A stretch of DNA of 37,401 bases from SIG598 sp045538015 (GCA_045538015.1 JAZSQO010000152.1:1-37401); one strand, 5' to 3'. Positions 7,039-15,227 are shown, counted from the first letter of the stretch. Notes: a model not told the origin generated them from the sequence alone. Numbers and translations: made by a program.

Positions 7039-8598
7039 TTGTCCGGCTTCAAAGGCTATAAGATAAAGAAAAAAAGCTCCGCTTCCCGGGTGTTTGCCAG
7101 TAAGTCCATCGGCCGTGTTTCCCGCACCGTGGGCACCACCGGCCGCCGGCACAGCCGCGGCTCCGGAGGAAACAGACCCCGCCGCCGCTCCTTTGAGGGC
7201 ATCGATCAGGCGGTGCTCGCACGGGTGCTGACGGTGATCGCCTTCCTCGCTGTGGTTGGAATCGGCGTGTGGGCCATCGTCGCCTCGGCAAGATCCGGAG
7301 GAGGAGAGATCGCCATGTCCCTTTCCGCCGCGGATGTGTCCCGCCCCATAACTCCCGAGGACGGCGAGACGGAAGGCAGCTCCAAAATGACCATCGCCAT
7401 CGGCGGCAGCGTCAAGCTTCAGGGCGAGGTTCTGGAAGCGGCCAAGGCGTCCAACAACAACTTCAACAACTACCTCTACGAAATGGGCTCCGTCATGCAG
7501 GCTGATCTCAGCATCATAAACCTGCTGGGCAGCATAAGCGAGGACGGCGCCACATCGGCCTATCCCTCGGGCAAATATCCCGAGGAGCTGGCCGCGGCGC
7601 TTGGCGACATCAATGTAAACGCCGCCATCACCGCCAACAGTCAGACACTCCTTTACGGCATGGATTCCCTCTCCCACACCACATCTGTTCTCGGTGAGGA
7701 GGGAATCGACTGCCTCGGCACCTCCACCAGCGGCGGCCAGAAGTGGCAGATCATCGACCACAACGGCATCAAGGTGGGCGTCGGCGCTTACAACTGCGCC
7801 ACCAAGGCCGAGATCACCGAGCTGGAAAACAAGCAGAAGGCCGCCGGTGTCACTCAGGATCAGATCGACGTGTGCGTCAACCAGCTGTGCATTGACATTT
7901 CCAGCAGCGAGGGCGGCAAAGACTACAGCGAGGCCAGCAAGGCCATCGTGGCCGATGTTGAGGCCATGCGTCAGAACGGCGCCGAGGTGGTCATCGTTCT
8001 TCTCAACTGGGGCTCTGCCGGCCAGACCGAGCCCAACGGCGCCATGAAGACCCTTGCCCAGAGAATGATCGACGCCAAGGTGGACATCACCATAGGCTAC
8101 GGCCCGGATGTTCTGGAAAAGGTCACCGTCAAGGAGGTCGAAAACTCCAACGGCACCAAGAAGAACTGCTATGTCTTCTACTCCATGGGCAACTTCTTCG
8201 CCGACTGCGACAAGGGAACCACCGCCAAGAAGTACGAGACCATGGTGGTCAAGTTCGACATTACCAAGGGTGCGGAGGGAGCATCGGCTTCCATCTCCTC
8301 CGGCTCCATATACCCCGCCTACATCAACCGCGACCCGGCCTTTATGACCGAGAACACCCAGCGCAAGTATCTGGTCATTCCCGCAGGACTGTTTGAGTAT
8401 AAGCTGGACGGCAGCGTCCGGCCCGAGGTCTTCTCCACCGACGAGCTGTGGAACAAGTACACCATGACCTTCACCCATGTGCGAACCGCCGTTCAGACCA
8501 CATGGGATGTTGACAAGTATTTCAGCCTCGGCAGCGTGACCGGCACTCAGTCCTCTCAGCAGACCAACGCCGGAGGCGGTAACAGCACCAATCTGTAA
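7039..8598 (+). CDS. Membrane-anchored CapA-like protein lacking the metal ligands
   Basis: 519 aa. A basic cytoplasmic N-terminus (1-55) is followed by one membrane helix (about 60-83) and an extracellular domain (about 115-370) with the layout of CapA/PgsA, a calcineurin-like metallophosphatase fold linked to poly-gamma-glutamate capsules. The family landmarks are recognisable but altered: the first Asp motif reads IGGS (121-124), the ANNH motif reads ANSQ (199-202), HWG reads NWG (313-315), and GHHPH reads GYGPD (343-347). The downstream YSMGNFFAD motif is kept. This looks like an inactive relative, possibly a binding or scaffold protein. The start is a TTG behind AAAGGAGG (7023-7030). No other capsule synthesis gene is nearby. 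A C-terminal extension of about 100 residues ends in a Gln/Gly/Asn-rich tail. Confidence 0.82.
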   Translation: MSGFKGYKIKKKSSASRVFASKSIGRVSRTVGTTGRRHSRGSGGNRPRRRSFEGIDQAVLARVLTVIAFLAVVGIGVWAIVASARSGGGEIAMSLSAADVSRPITPEDGETEGSSKMTIAIGGSVKLQGEVLEAAKASNNNFNNYLYEMGSVMQADLSIINLLGSISEDGATSAYPSGKYPEELAAALGDINVNAAITANSQTLLYGMDSLSHTTSVLGEEGIDCLGTSTSGGQKWQIIDHNGIKVGVGAYNCATKAEITELENKQKAAGVTQDQIDVCVNQLCIDISSSEGGKDYSEASKAIVADVEAMRQNGAEVVIVLLNWGSAGQTEPNGAMKTLAQRMIDAKVDITIGYGPDVLEKVTVKEVENSNGTKKNCYVFYSMGNFFADCDKGTTAKKYETMVVKFDITKGAEGASASISSGSIYPAYINRDPAFMTENTQRKYLVIPAGLFEYKLDGSVRPEVFSTDELWNKYTMTFTHVRTAVQTTWDVDKYFSLGSVTGTQSSQQTNAGGGNSTNL

Positions 8599-8609
8599 CA
8601 AAGTAAAAC

Positions 8610-8645
8610 GCGTCCCCGGCCATTTACGGCGGGGACGCTGTTGTT
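8610..8645 (+). terminator. Terminator after the CapA-like gene
   Basis: GCGTCCCC (8610-8617) pairs with GGGGACGC (8631-8638), with an inner GCC/GGC pair, followed by TGTTGTTT. It separates the CapA-like gene from folK. Confidence 0.8.
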
Positions 8646-8675
8646 TATCCTTATATTTGGAAAGGACAGATCATT

Positions 8676-9134
8676 ATGAAAGCAATACTGTGTCTCGGAG
8701 CCAACCTCGGCGACAGAGGTCAGGCCATCGAGCAGGCTCTTGACGCCATAGGCCGCCTGCCTCATACCGCTTTGCTGCGTCGCTCCACCATTCTTGAAAC
8801 CAAGCCGGAGGGCGTTATAGACCTGCAGCCGGACTATCTGAATTGCGTATGCGAGGTGGAAACCGGACTTCCTCCCGAGGCTTTGCTGGGAGCCTGCTTC
8901 GGCATAGAAGCCATGGCCGGCCGTGTGCGCACCGGCTACAAATCCGCCCGCACCCTCGACATTGACCTTCTGCTGTATGAGGGTCTGAGCAGCGACAGCG
9001 AATTTATGACCGTTCCTCACCCACGGATGCTCGAGCGGAGATTTGTCCTTCTGCCCCTCAGCGAGCTTTATCCCGACGGAAAGGCTCTGGGGCTGGATTT
9101 CAGCGAGGCTCTGAAGAGCATACTGAGTGACTGA
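8676..9134 (+). CDS. folK: 2-amino-4-hydroxy-6-hydroxymethyldihydropteridine diphosphokinase
   Basis: 152 aa HPPK, which transfers pyrophosphate from ATP to 6-hydroxymethyl-7,8-dihydropterin in folate synthesis. The family signatures are clear: LGANLGDR near the N-terminus, the ATP/Mg motif RTLDIDLLLY (Asp pair) in the middle, and PHPRMLERRFVLLPL in the C-terminal third. The length is typical of single-domain HPPK. The ATG at 8676 follows AAAGGA at 8661-8666. It stands alone: folB, folP and folE, often its partners, are not in the window. No clear promoter is seen in the 40 nt after the upstream terminator, so some readthrough may be needed. Its stop codon lies in a small hairpin (9126-9142) shared with the stop of the convergent next gene. 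Confidence 0.93.
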   Translation: MKAILCLGANLGDRGQAIEQALDAIGRLPHTALLRRSTILETKPEGVIDLQPDYLNCVCEVETGLPPEALLGACFGIEAMAGRVRTGYKSARTLDIDLLLYEGLSSDSEFMTVPHPRMLERRFVLLPLSELYPDGKALGLDFSEALKSILSD

Positions 9135-9137
9135 CGG

Positions 9138-9719
9138 TCACTGCTGACCTCCGCCTTTTCTGTCCTTTGCAAAGGCTCTCCACGCGGCATCGATTCTGTC
9201 GGCGTTGGGAGTCTTTTCCTTTGAGGCATTTTTCTTTTCGGGAATCTGCCCGCCGGGAACAGAGCCGTCCACCACCTGACGCACCCAGCTGGACAGTCCT
9301 GCCGACGCGGGAGGCGGCGGAGTCCAGCCGCTGCCCTTCTTCTTTTCGGAGCTGTCTCTTCCCTTTGCGCTGGCCGGGGATATCTTCAGCGACCGAAGGG
9401 CATCTGGAACAACTATGTCTTCCTGCTCGTCGTTTTCGCCGGAGCGAGTTCCGGGAGCCTTTCTGACCCAGTTCACCGCCGTTTGCTGCTGTTGCTCCGC
9501 GGCGGCCTGCTCGGCCTGACGCATGGCGTCCTGCTGCCGCGAATATTCCAGCTCCTTGGCAAGCCTTGTAGCTCTGCGTCCGGGAGTAATGTCGGAATCG
9601 TTGGGCTTTTTCAGTATACTGCCCGACCCGTTGATAATGGCCGCGGACGGCCGCATGGTGCAGCAGCGAGGACACACCTTTCCTTCAAATTCCGCACCGC
9701 AGCTTGCACAGATATACAT
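9138..9719 (-). CDS. Small zinc-ribbon protein of unknown function
   Basis: 193 aa, not recognised as a named family. The N-terminus is a zinc ribbon, MYICASCGAEF then VCPRCC, giving two CxxC pairs about 12 residues apart. A charged helical stretch with a Gln-rich run (AEQQQQ, about 75-80) and a hydrophilic Pro/Lys-rich C-terminus follow; no membrane segment is seen. The start chosen is the ATG at 9719, 8 nt behind AAGGTGG; an in-frame GTG at 9731 overlaps that site and is less likely. It is monocistronic behind its own promoter and convergent with folK with a 3-nt gap. The shape suggests a nucleic-acid- or protein-binding regulator, but this is a guess from composition. Confidence 0.75.
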   Translation of the reverse strand: MYICASCGAEFEGKVCPRCCTMRPSAAIINGSGSILKKPNDSDITPGRRATRLAKELEYSRQQDAMRQAEQAAAEQQQQTAVNWVRKAPGTRSGENDEQEDIVVPDALRSLKISPASAKGRDSSEKKKGSGWTPPPPASAGLSSWVRQVVDGSVPGGQIPEKKNASKEKTPNADRIDAAWRAFAKDRKGGGQQ

Positions 9720-9785
9720 TCTCTCAGCCACCTTCCCTTCCCCATTATTATAGTCTCGTTTCCCGGTCGATTATGCTCTGTTCTC

Positions 9786-9814
9786 ATTATATAATCCACC
9801 GTTGAAATAGTCAA
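9786..9814 (-). promoter_or_regulatory. Promoter of the zinc-ribbon gene
   Basis: Reverse strand TTGACT (9814-9809), 17 nt spacer, TATAAT (9791-9786). The leader is about 60 nt to the ATG at 9719. Confidence 0.75.
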
Positions 9815-9870
9815 TCAGAGGCCGATTTCCGGCTTTGAAAAAATTTTTTCGGACAAATCTCAAAAAAGGC

Positions 9871-9899
9871 TTGCAATTTAAAGAACAACCTGCTATAAT
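9871..9899 (+). promoter_or_regulatory. Promoter of 5S rRNA copy 1
   Basis: TTGCAA (9871-9876), 17 nt spacer, TATAAT (9894-9899). Transcription would start near 9906, at the left arm of a leader hairpin (TGCG at 9906-9909 with CGCA about 15 nt later) that is also present ahead of copy 2. Confidence 0.8.
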
Positions 9900-9933
9900 T
9901 CGTTCTGCGCTTGAGAAATCAGACGCAAATACA

Positions 9934-10051
<118 letters not shown>

Positions 10052-10056
10052 AAAAG

Positions 10057-10090
10057 CAGTCGCTTCAATCGAAGCGGCTGTTTCTTTTTC
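10057..10090 (+). terminator. Terminator of 5S rRNA copy 1
   Basis: CAGTCGCTTC (10057-10066), loop AATC, GAAGCGGCTG (10071-10080), then TTTCTTTTTC. One G-U pair sits in the stem. The stem differs from that of copy 2 by a compensated base pair. Confidence 0.9.
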
Positions 10091-10141
10091 TTCTGATATC
10101 TGACAGCCACAAAATTATTTTCAAATTCAGGCAAAAAACAC

Positions 10142-10170
10142 TTGCATTTTTCTTCATCGTCTGTTATATT
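10142..10170 (+). promoter_or_regulatory. Promoter of 5S rRNA copy 2
   Basis: TTGCAT (10142-10147), 17 nt spacer, TATATT (10165-10170). The spacing and leader hairpin (TTGCG at about 10176 with CGCAA at about 10196) match copy 1, while the promoter spacer has diverged. Confidence 0.78.
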
Positions 10171-10204
10171 ACTTCTTGCGCTTGAGAGTTCAGACGCAAA
10201 CCTA

Positions 10205-10322
<118 letters not shown>

Positions 10323-10327
10323 AACGA

Positions 10328-10358
10328 CAACCGCTTCAATCGAAGCGGTTGTTTTTTT
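10328..10358 (+). terminator. Terminator of 5S rRNA copy 2
   Basis: CAACCGCTTC (10328-10337), loop AATC, GAAGCGGTTG (10342-10351), then seven T. It is a perfect stem and a strong intrinsic terminator. Confidence 0.92.
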
Positions 10359-10398
10359 ATCCTTTTCTGTCCTGATGGAAAACTTTTGTAATTTTCAG

Positions 10399-10426
10399 TG
10401 AACCTTTTGCTTTTCCCGTTCGTATA
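10399..10426 (+). promoter_or_regulatory. Candidate ECF-sigma promoter of the sigma factor operon
   Basis: TGAACC (10399-10404), 16 nt spacer, CGTATA (10421-10426). This matches the ECF pattern of B. subtilis SigW (TGAAAC-N16-CGTA) much better than any sigma-A pattern here. It lies directly ahead of the sigma factor's ribosome-binding site, so autoregulation is likely. The start would be near 10433, giving a very short leader. Confidence 0.6.
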
Positions 10427-10449
10427 TGCTAATGAAAGGAGGCGCGGAA

Positions 10450-10947
10450 GTGATCGAACAATATATCGAGCAATACGGCAAACGGCTGTTCGGACTCTGT
10501 CTGACACTCTGCGCCGGTGATTCGTGGGCGGATGATCTTTATCAGGAAACATGGCTCAGAGCCTTTACGCGGCTGCCGCAGTACGATCCCTCACGACCCT
10601 TTGAGCCATGGCTGACCGGAATCTGCGTCAACGCCTTCCGGGATGAACAGCGCAGGCGCAGATTTTCGCTTTTCTTTGACGGTTACCAGTCCACTGAGGA
10701 TAAGGAGCGGGTCATAAACAGCTGTCCGGACACGCTGCCCGCTGATTACAGCGACCTGCACGCCGCCATTGACCGGCTGCCTTCCAAGCTGCGCACAACG
10801 GTTATTCTCCACTACTTTCACGACCTCGATCAGGCGCACACAGCGGCGTCTCTGGGTATCCCTGTGGGAACGGTAAAGTCACGGCTCAGTCAGGCAAAAA
10901 AACTTTTGAGAAAGGAGCTTGAGCATGAAGCAGATATACAATTTTGA
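10450..10947 (+). CDS. ECF-type RNA polymerase sigma factor
   Basis: 165 aa, with only sigma regions 2 and 4, as in the ECF group. Region 2 spans about residues 5-62 (DDLYQETWLRAF and the FEPWLTGICVNAFRD segment). Region 4 spans about 104-155, with the helix-turn-helix AASLGIPVGTVKSRLSQAK. The start is the GTG at 10450, 7 nt behind AAAGGAGG (10435-10442); an upstream in-frame ATG at 10426 lies before that site. The stop overlaps the next gene, a two-helix membrane protein in the usual anti-sigma position. The promoter at 10399 suggests positive autoregulation. The signal sensed is unknown. Confidence 0.9.
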   Translation: MIEQYIEQYGKRLFGLCLTLCAGDSWADDLYQETWLRAFTRLPQYDPSRPFEPWLTGICVNAFRDEQRRRRFSLFFDGYQSTEDKERVINSCPDTLPADYSDLHAAIDRLPSKLRTTVILHYFHDLDQAHTAASLGIPVGTVKSRLSQAKKLLRKELEHEADIQF

Positions 10948-11203
10948 AGCGGTCTCCCCTCCTCGTGTAACAGAAGAATCGCTCCGTGAGCGAAAAGAAC
11001 GGCAGATCCTTCGCCGGCAGATCATGATTCTGAGAATAGCCTCTCTGCTTTGCTGCGTGTGCATGGCGCTGTTTGCCTTCTTTATCTTCCGGGATTCGGT
11101 GGTAATCGCGGCCGCCAGCATAATCATGCTTACGCTCACCTTGCTCGGCAATGGTGTTATTTCTCTGTTTTTCTACCGCCACGGAATGTGCGACCACGAA
11201 TAA
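10925..11203 (+). CDS. Small two-helix membrane protein, possible anti-sigma factor
   Basis: 92 aa: a charged N-terminus of about 37 residues (rich in Arg/Glu), then two membrane helices at about 38-58 and 62-83. No HxxxCxxC zinc anti-sigma motif is present and no known family is recognised. The ATG at 10925 has AAGGAG 7 nt upstream and lies 23 nt inside the end of the sigma gene, so translation is coupled. Genes overlapping an ECF sigma gene in this way commonly encode its membrane anti-sigma factor. Here that is inference from position and topology only. Confidence 0.7.
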   Translation: MKQIYNFEAVSPPRVTEESLRERKERQILRRQIMILRIASLLCCVCMALFAFFIFRDSVVIAAASIIMLTLTLLGNGVISLFFYRHGMCDHE

Positions 11204-11230
11204 ATTAATAGATATTTGAAAGGTGATATT

Positions 11231-12487
11231 ATGTCTGGAACAGCTTTAAGTTTAGGTCTGCCTCTCTTTATTCTGCTTTTGCTTCTCATTCTTGTCATTC
11301 CTATCCTCATGGGAGTATATGTTTATCGGGATGCCGCCCGACGGGGAATGAACGCCGCCCTCTGGACACTTGTAGCCTTGCTTTCCCCGGGCTTTATCGG
11401 CCTGATAATTTACCTCATCGTGCGCTCGGAGCACAATGACCTTCGCTGCAAAGCCTGCAGCAATCCGGTCAAATCAAGCTTTGCCGTCTGTCCCTATTGC
11501 GGCGCTCTCCTCAAGGAGCATTGTCCCAATTGCAGCCACATTCTCGACCCGCAGTGGATAAAATGTCCCCAGTGCGGCGAGGATATTCCGGAGGAGCTGA
11601 GAACCGGCAGCTATGCGGCTAAGAAAAAGGACAAGGGTCTGAGATGGATTCTGATTGCTGTGCTGCTTATTCCCCTTGTTCTGTGTGTCCTTATGTTCGT
11701 CGCCATGTGCGGCATGATGTTTAATACCAGCAGCGGCAGTTCCTCCACCGGCATTGGAATGTCCTCTCTGGAAACAGTCGATATGCCCGGTTATAACTCA
11801 CAGCCTCTCTGCGACTGGGCAGAGCAGTGCGACAAGTCCGGCCCCGGCTTCTATATGCTCACCTCTGACGAAGTCCGCCTCTACGACAACGGCGAGATAA
11901 TCAGCGCCTTCCTGCTCTACTGCAATGTGGACGGCTATTACATCGACGGCGTGGAATCCTCCATGGGTGGATATTTCACCGACGCGACCGCGGATTTCAT
12001 ATGTCTCCCCTCCTCTGACGACAACGAGTCTGTCTTTTATTTCTATGAGTATGTAAGCAGTGAGCACTGCGATGCCCGGGTTCAGTGCGACGGCAAATAC
12101 ACCGATGTCAAAACCACTGAGGTGGACTGGTCGTGGTTTTCCGGGCTTTCCTCCTATTACTACAGCGATGTAGTAATCAACGCCTGTGTAGATGAAGATC
12201 TGAAAGAAGTCTACTCTGTTTCATGTGAATTTTTCAGTAACGAGGTCGCAATTACCAGTGAGCACGCTCTCGCCGCTGACGGCAGCAGCTCCGCCGGCTT
12301 GGATTATTATTTTTCCTATCCTCTCGACACCGACGTTATCACTCACGCTGTTGTCAGTGTTTATGATTCCGGGGAGAACCTCCTTTTCGCCACGGGAAAC
12401 ATTGACCTCACAGAGTATCCGTCATGGAACGTTACTATAATGAGGGACGACACCGGCAGCATCAATTACAAGTATCACAGAAACTGA
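11231..12487 (+). CDS. Membrane protein with double zinc ribbon and large extracellular domain
   Basis: 418 aa, third gene of the sigma operon. Two N-terminal membrane helices (about 5-30 and 42-64) resemble the PLDc_N-type membrane module. A double zinc ribbon follows (about 72-122): CKACSN, CPYCG, CPNCSH and CPQCG give four CxxC pairs. A third helix (about 138-160) leads to a C-terminal domain of about 250 residues, rich in Asp/Ser/Tyr and probably outside the cell, with no family recognised. The ATG at 11231 is preceded by AAAGGTG (11219-11225); the in-frame TTG at 11216 lies before that site. The layout fits an envelope sensor or effector of the ECF regulon, by inference. Confidence 0.75.
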   Translation: MSGTALSLGLPLFILLLLLILVIPILMGVYVYRDAARRGMNAALWTLVALLSPGFIGLIIYLIVRSEHNDLRCKACSNPVKSSFAVCPYCGALLKEHCPNCSHILDPQWIKCPQCGEDIPEELRTGSYAAKKKDKGLRWILIAVLLIPLVLCVLMFVAMCGMMFNTSSGSSSTGIGMSSLETVDMPGYNSQPLCDWAEQCDKSGPGFYMLTSDEVRLYDNGEIISAFLLYCNVDGYYIDGVESSMGGYFTDATADFICLPSSDDNESVFYFYEYVSSEHCDARVQCDGKYTDVKTTEVDWSWFSGLSSYYYSDVVINACVDEDLKEVYSVSCEFFSNEVAITSEHALAADGSSSAGLDYYFSYPLDTDVITHAVVSVYDSGENLLFATGNIDLTEYPSWNVTIMRDDTGSINYKYHRN

Positions 12488-12492
12488 AATGA

Positions 12493-12533
12493 AAACGGCA
12501 TCCGAAGCATGACAAGTGTTTCGGATGCCGTTT
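12493..12533. terminator. Bidirectional terminator between the sigma operon and mnmA
   Basis: AAACGGCATCCGAA (12493-12506) pairs perfectly with TTCGGATGCCGTTT (12520-12533). Flanking A and T runs allow termination in both directions. Confidence 0.88.
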
Positions 12534-12534
12534 C

Positions 12535-13581
12535 TTATTGTATTATTCCGCCGCCGATTACCCGATTGCCGTCGTAGAACACCGCCGACTGTCCGGGTGT
12601 AACAGCTCTCTGGGGCGTGCTCAGCTGTATGTGAGCTGTACTGCCCTCAAGGGTCACAAAAGCCTCCGCTGGCTTTGCGGCGTAGCGCAGCTTGACGGTG
12701 CAGGCAAAGGATTCCGGAGTTATCTCAGGCTGAATGATATTTACACCTTCGCAGCGCACACGGTCGGAAAAACACTGCTCATGGGTTCCTATCATGATCT
12801 CGTTGCGCTCGGGAATGAGCCTGAGCACGAACATCGGCTGAGAGAATCCTCCGCCAAGGCCCTTTCTCTGGCCTACAGTGTAATGCAGCAGACCCCCGTG
12901 CTTCCCGATTTTACTGCCATCAGCGTCAACGAAATCTCCCGGAGTGAGATAGGATTTTATAGTTTCTTTTTGATATATTTTACTAATATATCCCGCATAA
13001 TCTCCGTCTGGAATAAAGCAGATATCCTGACTGTCCTTCTTAGAAAACACCGGTATTTCCGCTTCTTTTACAAGACTGCGGATCTCCTCTTTTTCCATTC
13101 CGCACAATGGAAAGAGCGAATGGCTGAGCTGGCGCTGGTCAAGCTGCCAGAGAACATAGCTTTGATCCTTGCTGCTGTCTGAACGAATCAGGGCTGTGCT
13201 GTCACCCATTCTCTCTGTTTGCGCATAGTGACCGGTGGCGATGCCGTCAAAACCATGCTCCAAAGCCCAGTCCAGCATCGCGCCGAACTTTATATGACGG
13301 TTGCATTCCACGCATGGGTTAGGCGTGTGAGCGCTGAGATATTCGCCGCAGAACGGGAGAATGACATGGTTTCTGAACTGCTCACGCATATCAATTGTAT
13401 AGTGTTCAATGCCTATATGCTCGCAGACCGTTTTTGCGTCAGTGACCTCTCTTCCATTTTCAGATGCGTCAGGGCACAAAAGCAGAGTGGCTCCGGCAAT
13501 ATCAAAACCTTCTTTTTTCAATAACAGAGCGGCGGCCGAGGAATCCACGCCGCCGCTCATGCCAACAAGTATTTTCTTCAT
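12535..13581 (-). CDS. mnmA: tRNA-specific 2-thiouridylase MnmA
   Basis: 348 aa enzyme making 2-thiouridine at wobble position 34 of Lys, Glu and Gln tRNAs; ATP activates the base and sulfur arrives as a persulfide. Visible: the P-loop SGGVDSS (9-15), catalytic NPCVECN (Cys90), the second cysteine in SQDICF (Cys188), and the C-terminal beta-barrel region. The length is slightly under the usual 360. The ATG is 3 nt after the parB stop, so it is the third gene of parA-parB-mnmA. Together with MnmE and MnmG in this window it acts on the same wobble uridine. A cysteine desulfurase, often adjacent to mnmA, is not seen here. Confidence 0.95.
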   Translation of the reverse strand: MKKILVGMSGGVDSSAAALLLKKEGFDIAGATLLLCPDASENGREVTDAKTVCEHIGIEHYTIDMREQFRNHVILPFCGEYLSAHTPNPCVECNRHIKFGAMLDWALEHGFDGIATGHYAQTERMGDSTALIRSDSSKDQSYVLWQLDQRQLSHSLFPLCGMEKEEIRSLVKEAEIPVFSKKDSQDICFIPDGDYAGYISKIYQKETIKSYLTPGDFVDADGSKIGKHGGLLHYTVGQRKGLGGGFSQPMFVLRLIPERNEIMIGTHEQCFSDRVRCEGVNIIQPEITPESFACTVKLRYAAKPAEAFVTLEGSTAHIQLSTPQRAVTPGQSAVFYDGNRVIGGGIIQ

Positions 13582-13584
13582 AGA

Positions 13585-14445
13585 TCACATATCCTGCCCA
13601 AGCCGACGAGCCATGTCAGCAAGCTCTTCAATAGAGAAGAAGTCTACCTCAAGAGTACCCTTGCTTTCAGTACCGGTCACTCTTACCCGCCGTCTCAGTG
13701 CGTCGGAAAGAGCGATCTCAACCTCGTCAAGATAGCTGTTGCGGTTAAGCTGTGCCTTGTCTGCTTTCTTGGATTTTTCTGTATCCTTTTCCTTCTTTAC
13801 CGCCTTCTCTACCTCTCGAACCGTCATACCTTTTTTTATCGCCATCTCTCCAACACGGATCATATCTTCTTCACCGGGGAGGGAAAGCAGGGCTCGTGCG
13901 TGACCTGCCGCAAGCTTGCCGGTTCTGAGCATATCCTTGACCTGCTCCGGCAGATCAAGGAGGCGCACCGAATTGGCTACAGCCGGACGGGATTTACCGA
14001 CACGCTCGGCCACTTCTTCCTGAGTCATGGAGTACTCGTCCATCAGGTGACGATAGCCCTCCGCCTCTTCAACCGCGTCAAGGTCTTCGCGCTGAAGATT
14101 CTCTATAAGAGCCAGCTCGGCCATCTCACGGTCACTGAGATCCTTTATTATAACGGGCACTTCGGTCAGTCCGGCAATATGAGCAGCTCGCCATCTGCGC
14201 TCACCGGCAACGATCTGATAGCCGCCAATGGCCTGAGAGCGAACAATTATAGGCTGGATGATGCCTACTTCCTTAATGGAATCGGCAAGCTCCTGCAGAG
14301 ACTCTTCATCAAAATTATATCTCGGCTGGTTGCGGTTAGGCTCTATCTCGCTAAGCTTGATAACATCAGCCGATATTCCGTTTTCCGCGACATTCTGGAA
14401 AAGAGCGTCAAGACCCTGACCAAGGCCTCCTTTGCGCTGTGCCAT
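13585..14445 (-). CDS. parB: Chromosome partitioning protein ParB (Spo0J)
   Basis: 286 aa CTPase that loads at parS sites, slides along the DNA and recruits SMC. The N-terminal domain has the CTP-binding motif GERRWRAA (near 82) and ENLQREDLDAVEEA (about 118-131). The DNA-binding helix-turn-helix follows (TQEEVAERVGKSRPAVANSV, about 145-164). The C-terminal dimerisation domain is preceded by a Lys/Glu-rich linker. The ATG has AAGGGG upstream. The gene is 17 nt after parA and is followed at once by mnmA. Three parS-like sites lie at 15320, 16583 and 19475, all origin-proximal as expected. Confidence 0.96.
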   Translation of the reverse strand: MAQRKGGLGQGLDALFQNVAENGISADVIKLSEIEPNRNQPRYNFDEESLQELADSIKEVGIIQPIIVRSQAIGGYQIVAGERRWRAAHIAGLTEVPVIIKDLSDREMAELALIENLQREDLDAVEEAEGYRHLMDEYSMTQEEVAERVGKSRPAVANSVRLLDLPEQVKDMLRTGKLAAGHARALLSLPGEEDMIRVGEMAIKKGMTVREVEKAVKKEKDTEKSKKADKAQLNRNSYLDEVEIALSDALRRRVRVTGTESKGTLEVDFFSIEELADMARRLGQDM

Positions 14446-14462
14446 TTTTATTTCCCCTTTAT

Positions 14463-15227
14463 TTATCTATTCTTTTTGATGAGTTCCTTTGCAAGGTCAT
14501 CGTAGGCTATCGCACCTTTATTTCGCTTGTCAAAGGCACTTATCGGCTCACCAAAGCTGGATGCTTCGGACAAGCGCACGGTGCGAGGAATGACAGTCTT
14601 GAATACCTGCCTTGGAAAGTACTTTTTGACCTGCGCCACGACCTCCTGCGTAAGGTTGAGACGGCTGTCATACATGGTCATAAGTACGCCTTCTATCTCT
14701 ATCTGAGGATTGTACATTCTCTTTATCTTGCTCAGTGTGTTTGACAGATGAGAAAGTCCCTCAAGAGCAAAAAACTCGCACTGAACGGGAACAAGCAGTG
14801 TATCTGCCGCGCTGAGAGCGTTGATCGTAATCAGACCGAGAGAAGGAGGGCAGTCGATCAATATGAAATCAAATTTATCTCTTATGGAAGCAAGGGAACG
14901 CTTGAGCATATACTCTCTGTGCTCCTGCCCCACCAGCTCTACCTCAGAGCCGGCAAGCTCCATGCTGGAAGCTATGATCCACAGATTATTGAACTTTGTC
15001 TCTATAATCAGCTGGTCAGCGCTTACGCTGCCGGAAAGCAGACTATAGGATGATCTATCCCTCTGCGGCTTTGTAATTCCAAGGCCGGAAGTAGAGTTTC
15101 CCTGAGGATCAAGGTCTATAAGCAGGCATTTTTTCTTTCGTTCTCCCAGTGCTGCACTCAGATTGACCGCGGTCGTTGTTTTTCCAACTCCGCCTTTCTG
15201 ATTGGCAATTGCGATTATTTTACCCAA
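14463..15227 (-). CDS. parA: Chromosome partitioning ATPase ParA (Soj)
   Basis: 254 aa Walker-type ATPase. It has the deviant Walker A KGGVGKTT with the signature lysine (residues 11-18), Walker A' LIDLDPQGNSTSG, and the Walker B segment FILIDCPPSLG. With ParB it helps segregate origins, and in Bacillus it also controls DnaA. The start is a TTG (15227-15225), 9 nt behind GGAG; the only nearby ATG opens a 4-codon frame (15234-15220) ending in a stop that overlaps the parA start. It is the first gene of parA-parB-mnmA, with an extended -10 promoter upstream. Confidence 0.96.
   Translation of the reverse strand: MGKIIAIANQKGGVGKTTTAVNLSAALGERKKKCLLIDLDPQGNSTSGLGITKPQRDRSSYSLLSGSVSADQLIIETKFNNLWIIASSMELAGSEVELVGQEHREYMLKRSLASIRDKFDFILIDCPPSLGLITINALSAADTLLVPVQCEFFALEGLSHLSNTLSKIKRMYNPQIEIEGVLMTMYDSRLNLTQEVVAQVKKYFPRQVFKTVIPRTVRLSEASSFGEPISAFDKRNKGAIAYDDLAKELIKKNR

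Noticed and set aside
12217..12234. parS-like TGTTTCATGTGAATTT
   Set aside because: The right half-site is lost, so the dyad is broken; it lies inside the zinc-ribbon membrane protein gene far from the other sites.
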